Assembly: GCF_013170705.1 (NCBI RefSeq)
Contig: NZ_CP033334.1
Span: 6,053,501 to 6,117,500, forward strand
Length of the DNA stretch: 64,000 bases
Origin: Mesorhizobium loti
GTDB lineage: Bacteria; Pseudomonadota; Alphaproteobacteria; Rhizobiales; Rhizobiaceae
Reading direction: 5' to 3'
Below the pieces are notes generated by a model that was not told where the DNA came from, searched no databases, and worked only from the letters and a program-made list of their open reading frames with translations. Below are positions 49,462-56,241 of the stretch, in pieces; position 1 is the stretch's first letter, and every line of letters starts with the position of its first letter. The translations under genes were made by a program, and so were the position numbers.

Positions 49462-50928
49462 TCAGACGAGGAGGGGCATCAGCCGCTCAAAATCGCGGCG
49501 GCCGTAAGTTGCCTGCCAACCTCGTTGTTGAGGTAACATCCAGAGCCGTTTACACCCTGACCGCGGCTTGAAATGCGCGAGACCGACGCAGATCGCCTTG
49601 ACCACGGGGACCTCGAATGAGGGCCGCTGCAAGTCCGCGAACCATACATTGCCGCCGCTTGCGCTGCTTATCTCTTCCATCAGGCGCGACAGCATCCCGG
49701 CTTGGCCTGTCTGCGTTGCCGAGCCGGGATCGGAGCCGCTCAAAAAGCCCATTGTGTCGAGGTTTGCGTGCTCCAGCCAGGCCGCGACGCGACGGTCCGC
49801 GGCAGACATCGGCGCATTGCCGTTTGTTGCGACCCGCATCTCATGGGCATCGAACGCGAGCTCGGTCTGGATCATCTCGAGGAACGCGGCCTTGGCCGCC
49901 GCCTGCAAATCGAAGGCCGCCGCAAATCCGACCGCCAGGCGCCGGCCGTCCCCGTCGCACGATATCGCGGCTGCCACATGCGCGCTGTGAAAGGTTGAAA
50001 TGTCGAGGAACCAGACACGCCGCCCGGTTTCGATGGCGTGCTCCGTCAAGGCCGCTGCCAGGGAAGCATCGTGCCCGGTGGGAGCAAAGCGCCGACGCCG
50101 GCAGCCTCGCCACCACCATATGCCGGTTGCATCGCGCTCAACGAGCTCGAGCACGGCGCGCGACATAGCGGCGTCGATGGTGCTTCCGGCGGCGCAGCCA
50201 TTGGAATCGGCGTTCAGGCTGTTGTCTCCATGGACGGCGTCGCCAAAGCCACCGAAGCAAAGAAATGCGGGGCACATCGCGGTGCGCGAGCCCGCGAAGT
50301 CGCGCACGCGGGCCAGCCGATCGGGATCGTGCAGTTGCCGGGGCGGGGGAATCGCATCCCAGCCATCCCACATGCGGTTGAGACGGCGGCGCTGCTGTAT
50401 CTGGCGCCTGGAAAAACCCAGTACCGCTTCGGCCGGGATGATATCGCTGGCCTGGCCGGCCGCTACAAGCGTGCACTCGTCCAAGGCCTGATACATCCAA
50501 CTGCTGATTTCCACGGCTTCGCCAAGGCATCCCAACAAGGCCTGTGACCGGCTGTATCCCTTTCCGCTTACAGTCACTTGGCGGATACCGCCGCTCCACG
50601 GCAGACCGAGATTCGCCGCGGCCAGAATACCGCCCGGTATCTCGAACAGATCGACAATCAGGCCGTGAAGGGCGGCGAAGCTGTACAGACGCAGGCGATC
50701 GGAAGCCTCGACATCCGTTTCCGGCCGGAGCTCCAATCCCGCGAGCCGAAGATCCCGCCTTATTGTATCGGGCACCTTGTCCAGCACCGTGTTCGAAGAG
50801 TCGACTGCGGAATGCGGCTGTGCGCAAAGCACTTCCCAATGACTTTTTTCTAACCGCATTCTTCGATCTTCGCTTAACGTCAGTCCGGTTCTGGTATTAA
50901 ATGACCAAAGGGCGTTTGGGTCGATCAT
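49462..50928 (-). CDS. YcaO-domain protein (ATP-dependent backbone amide modification family)
   Basis: The product (about 488 residues) shows the YcaO nucleotide-binding pattern: GKGYSRSQALLGCLGEAVE in the first half and ADSNGCAAGSTIDAAMSRA with the following ELVERDA in the second. In known cases YcaO enzymes make azolines, thioamides or amidines on peptide backbones, usually with a partner protein. No E1-like, TfuA-like or dehydrogenase partner gene is seen nearby, and the C-terminus lacks the Pro-rich end of azoline-forming members. The start is uncertain: ATG at 50928 overlaps the divergent SARP start, and ATG at 50859 is an alternative. A small protein with a leader-like N-terminus is encoded 2 kb away at 52983-53387. 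Confidence 0.8.
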   Translation of the reverse strand: MIDPNALWSFNTRTGLTLSEDRRMRLEKSHWEVLCAQPHSAVDSSNTVLDKVPDTIRRDLRLAGLELRPETDVEASDRLRLYSFAALHGLIVDLFEIPGGILAAANLGLPWSGGIRQVTVSGKGYSRSQALLGCLGEAVEISSWMYQALDECTLVAAGQASDIIPAEAVLGFSRRQIQQRRRLNRMWDGWDAIPPPRQLHDPDRLARVRDFAGSRTAMCPAFLCFGGFGDAVHGDNSLNADSNGCAAGSTIDAAMSRAVLELVERDATGIWWWRGCRRRRFAPTGHDASLAAALTEHAIETGRRVWFLDISTFHSAHVAAAISCDGDGRRLAVGFAAAFDLQAAAKAAFLEMIQTELAFDAHEMRVATNGNAPMSAADRRVAAWLEHANLDTMGFLSGSDPGSATQTGQAGMLSRLMEEISSASGGNVWFADLQRPSFEVPVVKAICVGLAHFKPRSGCKRLWMLPQQRGWQATYGRRDFERLMPLLV

Positions 50929-52960
50929 GTCAGTAACCATGATCCACAGGCAGAGAGAAAGGGGCTCTTCCAGGAAAAGCCTCGAGATCAAACTCGTCGG
51001 CAATTTCGAGATACGCAGCCTCGATAAGGTTTATGCTCTCGACAAACGCAAGGCCTGCGCGATCCTGGCCTATCTCATTTTGTCCGAACAGACGCGCGAA
51101 ACACGCGGACGTTTGTCCGCGCTCCTGTGGAGCGACAGCGATGAAGAACACGCACGCGCCTCGCTGAGGCAATCCATTCGCGATCTGAAGCAGATCGAAC
51201 TCACGACGGGGGTGCCGTTTCTGGTCCTCGACAAGCTCTCCGTCGGGATCGATCCCAATGTCCTGCGCACGGATCTCGCCGCTCTGCGCCATGCGCTCAG
51301 GGATCGGGATTTCCCGGCTGTCGACGGCATCCTGGCGCGAAGCGACAGATCACTTTGCATCGGGCTTCAGGATTGCGATCCGGTATTCGATAACTGGATC
51401 GGGATGATTTCGACCCAGTGGTCGGATGGTCTGACCCATCAACTGTCGAAATCGCTCAACGAGGCAAATTCGACCCTGGTGGAACGCAAGGCGATCGCCG
51501 GCTGCATCTTGCGCCTCGATCCTTTCCATGAGTCGGCGGTCATCACCATGTTGGGGGCGCTGCATCGGGAAGGCGGCTATGCCAGGGCCCGCGTTTTCTT
51601 CGAACGCTATGTCAGCGATCTGAGATCGGAACTCGATCTCGCACCGCCACGCGAAATCATTCAGCAACTGGAGCGGTTCAAGACAGCGGCCGTGGATGCG
51701 ACGGATGCGCAGCCGCAAGTCGCCCTCGACCCTGCCGCGCCGCGCCAGCTTGTCGAAAGGCCGACGATCGTGCTCGTCACGGAAAAACACAGGAGCACCG
51801 ACGCGCACATTCAGTTCGCCCTGGTCAGTGAACTTTCCGCCACCCTCTCGCGGTTCAGGCATTGGACCGCAATCCACACCGAGCTTGATCGCGACACGAT
51901 ACGATCAGGGTCTGTCGAGACGCTTCGTGCCGCCGTGGGGGAAACCGCCGACCTTGCCGTGATCATAACCGCGTCCGACGGCGAGGACGAACCGCATTTC
52001 GATATTTCATGCCGCACGATCCCAACGGGCGTCTTGCAGTTCTCCACCACCGCGCCTCGAGAACCGGCGGCATGGAGACCCGTCTTCAATGAAATCTGCG
52101 CGCGGGTTGCTTCACGCCTCCAGTTGGTGATTTCCACCACGCGCCTCCATCGCATCGACGAACAGTCGCCAAACTACATCTCGGCCTATGACAATTGGCT
52201 CGACGGACAGCGGCTTTCGACGTTGTGGCGCAAAGACACCGACGCCATCGCGATCGCGCGTTACGAAGAAGCCATTCGCCAGGACCCTAGCCTGGCCTGC
52301 GCCTATTCGAGCCTGGCTGTGATCCTGAATTCGCGGTGGATCGTGCTGCCCGGCTATCCGGTCGAGAGCGCCGACCTCGACCGCGCATTCGACCTCGCCA
52401 AGAAGGCGGTCGCGATCGATCCTCTCGATCATCGCAACCAGGTCAACCTGGCTTGGAGCCACCTCCTGGCGCGGCGCTGGGAACTGGCGGAATTTCATTT
52501 CGGACTGGCGCACGACCTCAACGCCGCCAATCCGGCGACCCTTATCGCCTATTCGCTTTTCAGCGCGTTCATCGGAAACCATCAGCGGGCGGTCGACCTG
52601 TCGCGACGGTCGTTCGAGCTCAACCCGCTGCATGAGCCGCACTACCACGGTTACCATGCGACCGTTGCATTCCTGGCGGGCGACCTGCAGGGCTGCGTCG
52701 AGGCTGTCGAAAAAAGCGACGGCCTGTTTCCCGATATCCGAGGCTGGTCGGCTGCCGCGCATGCCTTCATGGGCGATGACGCGAAAGCCGCCACCGACTT
52801 CAGAATATTTCTGAAGGGTATCACGACCGCATGGCACAATGGCGAGCGCCCGACCCGGCGAAGCGCGATCGACTGGTTCAAGAACGTCTTCCCGATCCGC
52901 CTGGATGCCGACCGCGCGAGACTGAGCGAAGGCATCGACCGCGCCTCACGGCTGGCATGA
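50927..52960 (+). CDS. SARP-type transcriptional regulator with bacterial transcriptional activation domain and TPR repeats
   Basis: The product (677 residues) begins with an OmpR-like winged helix of the SARP type (KLVGNFEIRSLDK, RKACAILAYLIL, RGRLSALLWSDSDEEHARASLRQ near residues 20-95), followed by a BTAD domain to about 265 (LRLDPFHESAVITMLGAL, GGYARARVFFERYVSDL). A middle domain of about 150 residues resembles those of adenylate-cyclase-linked regulators. The C-terminal part carries TPR-like helices from about 430 to 640. The start codon overlaps that of the divergent ycaO gene. It is the only obvious regulator in the island and probably controls the genes on both sides. Confidence 0.88.
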   Translation: MSVTMIHRQRERGSSRKSLEIKLVGNFEIRSLDKVYALDKRKACAILAYLILSEQTRETRGRLSALLWSDSDEEHARASLRQSIRDLKQIELTTGVPFLVLDKLSVGIDPNVLRTDLAALRHALRDRDFPAVDGILARSDRSLCIGLQDCDPVFDNWIGMISTQWSDGLTHQLSKSLNEANSTLVERKAIAGCILRLDPFHESAVITMLGALHREGGYARARVFFERYVSDLRSELDLAPPREIIQQLERFKTAAVDATDAQPQVALDPAAPRQLVERPTIVLVTEKHRSTDAHIQFALVSELSATLSRFRHWTAIHTELDRDTIRSGSVETLRAAVGETADLAVIITASDGEDEPHFDISCRTIPTGVLQFSTTAPREPAAWRPVFNEICARVASRLQLVISTTRLHRIDEQSPNYISAYDNWLDGQRLSTLWRKDTDAIAIARYEEAIRQDPSLACAYSSLAVILNSRWIVLPGYPVESADLDRAFDLAKKAVAIDPLDHRNQVNLAWSHLLARRWELAEFHFGLAHDLNAANPATLIAYSLFSAFIGNHQRAVDLSRRSFELNPLHEPHYHGYHATVAFLAGDLQGCVEAVEKSDGLFPDIRGWSAAAHAFMGDDAKAATDFRIFLKGITTAWHNGERPTRRSAIDWFKNVFPIRLDADRARLSEGIDRASRLA

Positions 52961-52982
52961 CGCGGCCGAAGCCCGGCGCATC

Positions 52983-53387
52983 CTATCTGCAGCGCGACAT
53001 AACATAGTCGCCAAGCCGGCAACGGTAGCCCCGGAGCCGGTTTGCCTTCTTCTCCTCGACCGTCGCGCCTGCGTTGGGATCGAATTTGTAGTGGGCCGGG
53101 AAAGGATAATCCTCTCCGGGGCCGACCTCGGGCGCGATCGTCCGCACGGTCTCCTCGACGTCCCCGGTGAAAGGAAAGGCAATGTTGACGACGTTTTCTT
53201 CATCGAAATGCGCGATGATCTCGATCTCGTCCCAGGTCTTGCCGCGCGGGTTCATGAACCCTCTGAGCAGGTCTTTCTTCTCGTCCTGCGTGCCTTTCCT
53301 GAATATCTCCATGGTGGCGGGATCCTTTATGGCTTCTCGAATAAAGGCTCCCAACGCTTCGAACTGCACATTCTCGAATTTGGCCAT
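52983..53387 (-). CDS. Small protein with a nitrile-hydratase-alpha-like leader (candidate RiPP precursor)
   Basis: The product (134 residues) has an N-terminal part, FEALGAFIREAIKDPATMEI to WDEIEIIAHFDEENVVNIAFP near residue 72, that resembles the NHLP leader of RiPP precursors: a helix with a DPA motif, then a strand pair ending in a hydrophobic-Pro. The remaining 60 residues contain GPGEDYPFPAHYKFDP and a Cys-containing end (GYRCRLGDYVMSRCR). A YcaO gene lies on the other side of the regulator. GGAGAGGGG precedes the ATG, and the peroxidase gene ends 17 bases before it in transcription order. Alternatively it is an independent small nitrile-hydratase-like protein. The leader assignment is from pattern only. 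Confidence 0.55.
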   Translation of the reverse strand: MAKFENVQFEALGAFIREAIKDPATMEIFRKGTQDEKKDLLRGFMNPRGKTWDEIEIIAHFDEENVVNIAFPFTGDVEETVRTIAPEVGPGEDYPFPAHYKFDPNAGATVEEKKANRLRGYRCRLGDYVMSRCR

Positions 53388-53404
53388 GACCCCTCTCCAT
53401 TTCT

Positions 53405-55132
53405 TCAGGTTGCGACGTTGCCGGTTCTTCGATAGGCCCGCCCCGGCATGTCCAGGTTAGCGTACCGCTGGAAGTATTCGTAGAGCTGGTCGTCTGAAAC
53501 CAGCCTGTCGTCGGCCAACCCCAAGAGCCCCGCCAGATTGCCGGGTTCGGCCGATGACAGGGACAGCGGCATCTGGATTTCGCTGTCTCCGGCATTGAAC
53601 AGTGCGGCGGCGACGGTGGCCGCGACGATGAACGAGCCGGTCGGTCCCAGCCGGTTGCCGTCATCGCCGAGCACGGCGGCTTCCTGCATGATGTAATAGG
53701 ACAGAGGGGTCTCGGTCAGGAACTGCGGATGGGCCAGCAGCGTCTTCTCAAGCGCGCCAGCCTGGAAGCTGTAACGCTTCCTGCAGCTTTGCGTGGGCAG
53801 CATGGCAGCGCCGGAAAGTACAGGCACATCCGCGGAAAGCGCAGCAGCGACGGCGCCGGCAATCGTCTGGCCTGATGCGATGCCTAGATCGTAACAGCGC
53901 CAGCAATCCATGAAGGCGATGGACCGAGGGGCCCCGTCGAAGTCGGCGGCGTGCTGAACCACCGCCATCTCGTAGTTGAGAAACGGGCTGATACGGCGTG
54001 CCTTCAGCGCCTTCGCATCGTCCGACTCGATGAAACGGCTCCAGTCGACGGCCCAATTCACGCGGACCGGAACGTCACCATTCGGGCGCTGGCTCGAAAA
54101 TGCCAGGATCTCGCGCAAGGTGCCGGCTTCCTCTTCGAATGCCTTGTTGAGGGCATAGCGGTCGCGGACCATCGAATGCGCAAACCGCGAGGCGCCAAAT
54201 GTGAATTCGATCGGCAAGTCCGCCAGCGGCCTCAGCGATGCGACGCCGGGTCCGCGAAACTCCTCGCCATCGAAGAAGTGCGCCCAGACCGCCGGGGCCA
54301 GAATTCGCCTGAGATAGTCGTCGACGACGACGCGGCGATAGACACCGGTCAGGTAAAGCCGCGCTTGGTCGAAGGCGGTCTGCGGCGGTACAGCGCGTCG
54401 CGCCATCAGCAAATCGACGAGACGGTTGTGCACCAGCATCAACGAGCATTGCAGCTGCGAGAGAATGAGATTGTCGTCGTTCCTGGGGTCGCCGATCAGC
54501 GGACGGTAAGGCGCCTTTCGTCCGCACACGCTCAGAAAACCGCTGGAGGCGTCGACGCGCGGGACGTCTCGCGCCCTTTCGACCGCACCATCGACGGGAA
54601 GTTTGACCTGCTTGTCGCTGACCCCGGGCAGGCCGATCGGGAATCGACACAGGGTGGTGTCGCTTTCCGATGCGGAGTCATAGAGATGCGAGTCCACAAC
54701 CAGGCCTCGTCCATAAAGGCCCGACAGATCGAGACTGCCCGAGACGGCGTTCCTCAAGGTGCGCCCGGCATGATCGCCCGGCATGCCAAATATGCGGCTA
54801 AAGACGATGTCGTGAAAAGCGAACTGGCCGAAATAGGTATAGGCAGCGGGATTGTCGCTGAGGTCGGGGGAATCGATGGGACCGAGCATGGAGTTCGAGA
54901 TGTCGGTGAGCGCCGCCTGGGTTCTCTCCGTCATGGAGCCATCTTCTCCAGCCGGCATGAGGCTTATCGGCTTTTCGGCGAGATCGGGAAACAGGAGCCG
55001 GCGCCGAAGAGCGTCGCCCGCGTCCGCACCTGCCGCTTCGACGGTTTGACCTCCAGCAGTCCTCGCCATCGCGTTGAGCGCGCGGCGGTGATTTACCAGG
55101 GTTTCATATGCCGCATACTCGCCGTGTCTCAT
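53405..55132 (-). CDS. Animal-type heme peroxidase family protein
   Basis: The product (575 residues) has the animal heme peroxidase fold signatures: YFGQFAFHDIVFS near residue 105 with the distal His, GDPRNDDNLILSQLQCSLMLVHNRLVD near 218, and FGASRFAHSMVRDRYALN near 315 with the likely proximal His. Bacterial members are known, often with calcium or adhesin domains, but here there is no signal peptide or other domain. It probably oxidises a small molecule or peptide side chain using hydrogen peroxide. GAGG precedes the chosen ATG. The small leader-like protein is encoded 17 bases downstream, so the peroxidase could act on it. Confidence 0.85.
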   Translation of the reverse strand: MRHGEYAAYETLVNHRRALNAMARTAGGQTVEAAGADAGDALRRRLLFPDLAEKPISLMPAGEDGSMTERTQAALTDISNSMLGPIDSPDLSDNPAAYTYFGQFAFHDIVFSRIFGMPGDHAGRTLRNAVSGSLDLSGLYGRGLVVDSHLYDSASESDTTLCRFPIGLPGVSDKQVKLPVDGAVERARDVPRVDASSGFLSVCGRKAPYRPLIGDPRNDDNLILSQLQCSLMLVHNRLVDLLMARRAVPPQTAFDQARLYLTGVYRRVVVDDYLRRILAPAVWAHFFDGEEFRGPGVASLRPLADLPIEFTFGASRFAHSMVRDRYALNKAFEEEAGTLREILAFSSQRPNGDVPVRVNWAVDWSRFIESDDAKALKARRISPFLNYEMAVVQHAADFDGAPRSIAFMDCWRCYDLGIASGQTIAGAVAAALSADVPVLSGAAMLPTQSCRKRYSFQAGALEKTLLAHPQFLTETPLSYYIMQEAAVLGDDGNRLGPTGSFIVAATVAAALFNAGDSEIQMPLSLSSAEPGNLAGLLGLADDRLVSDDQLYEYFQRYANLDMPGRAYRRTGNVAT

Positions 55133-55230
55133 CACCACCTCTTTTCGTCAAAGACTATTCCATTCGCACGCGCTCGGCGATGCCAGCCGGCCATATCTTG
55201 CGCCCCCGGCCGAACGGCCCAGTCCGAGGG

Positions 55231-55268
55231 CGGGACGGATTATGTTGGGAGGCCCAAAATCCGTCCCG
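55231..55268. terminator. Strong nested hairpin between the amidase and peroxidase genes
   Basis: An 11-base-pair outer stem (CGGGACGGATT and its complement) encloses a second stem (TTGGG/CCCAA) with an AGG loop. There is no T-run on either strand. It lies in the 180-base gap upstream of the peroxidase gene and downstream of the amidase gene on the minus strand. It could terminate the amidase transcript, attenuate the peroxidase message or be a protein-binding cruciform. Confidence 0.55.
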
Positions 55269-55315
55269 CCGCCGACCCCCCGGCCGACTTGAGATGCATG
55301 GTTGAAGCCTGCCGA

Positions 55316-55990
55316 TCACCCGGTGCAACAGGTCCGGACATCAGTTGGCGCAAGTTTGCCCATCGGGGTCACGCCGCCAATCATCGACGACACGGATTCC
55401 GTGCCGGGAGGCGATATGACGAGCTGGCGAAAACGGTTCCAGTCGAAACTCATGCCTGGATCGGGCCGGCGGGCCGGATCGAGCGCGGCATGCGAAACGA
55501 TGGTCTTGAGGTTCGGGTATTTCGCCCAGCAATAGCGCACAATCCTCGCCGTCACTTCGACCTGCCAGCTCGAGAATGGGGCCGCGACCTGGCTGTTGAC
55601 GACTTCAATGCCAAGGCTCCAGTGATTGACGCGCTTGGCGCCGCCATTGACCCGCGGATGGCTCTTGTCGTTTCCTACATGCCAGGCCGCCCGCGATTCC
55701 GGCGCACACGCCCAGACAATGTTTCCGTGCTGGCTTTCGTTCTCATCGGGAACCAGCCAGTGAAAACTGGCGGTGCCGGCCTGCATCACCGACATCGCCC
55801 CGGCCGAGCTGCCGCCGGCAGTCGCATGAATGACAACCGCCTCGATGCCGAGGATCGGATCGAAACGCCGCAAGGACGTCGAGCCCGCCCAGTAATCTTG
55901 GACGCCGGGATAGAGCACCTCCGGGATCGCAAATGGTGCCGGCCTGCCCGCGGCCGGCAAATCGAACAGGTACGTCTTCGGATCCGGCAT
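55316..55990 (-). CDS. N-acetylmuramoyl-L-alanine amidase (amidase_2/AmpD-like)
   Basis: The product (224 residues) has the amidase_2 zinc set: His in AVVIHATAGG near residue 53, WHVGND near 103 and His plus the acidic site in IVSHAALDPARRPDPGMSFDW near 165-185. These enzymes split the bond between N-acetylmuramic acid and L-alanine in peptidoglycan. No signal peptide is visible, so it is either a cytoplasmic AmpD-like recycling enzyme or a protein exported by another route. It is encoded 250 bases from tssH. GGAG lies six bases before the ATG at 55990. No immunity-like gene was found beside it. Confidence 0.88.
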   Translation of the reverse strand: MPDPKTYLFDLPAAGRPAPFAIPEVLYPGVQDYWAGSTSLRRFDPILGIEAVVIHATAGGSSAGAMSVMQAGTASFHWLVPDENESQHGNIVWACAPESRAAWHVGNDKSHPRVNGGAKRVNHWSLGIEVVNSQVAAPFSSWQVEVTARIVRYCWAKYPNLKTIVSHAALDPARRPDPGMSFDWNRFRQLVISPPGTESVSSMIGGVTPMGKLAPTDVRTCCTG

Positions 55991-56241
55991 TGCTTGCTCC
56001 TGCAAAGCTCGCGTTTGACGCCCCGGTATCGCAACGTTGGCGTGAAACCAGCGTGAACCATGTTCCGCCGCCTCGGAGGCATCACTGGCCATCAAGAGAT
56101 GGTCCATCGGCCAGCAGCGCCTGATCAATCCGATTCTCGATAGAATCCAGCACGTTCTGGGAGTATGATCGCCGCGGATACGCTATACTCGAAGCGGCTG
56201 CGCCACCGTGGCAATCCTTGCTTGACCGGCATTCGCCCGAG
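55991..56241. other. Intergenic region between tssH and the amidase gene
   Basis: This gap marks the border of the T6SS locus. It holds two inverted repeats, GATTCT/AGAATC near 56132-56147 and GAGTAT/ATACTC near 56161-56190. These could be operators for the amidase gene, which is transcribed away from them, or decayed sequence. No gene was recognised. Confidence 0.4.

Noticed and set aside
35142..56241. Mobile element ends (integrase, transposase, tRNA attachment site, long direct repeats) around the island
   Set aside because: None was seen in the window. The island status rests on gene content and on the boundary repeat only.
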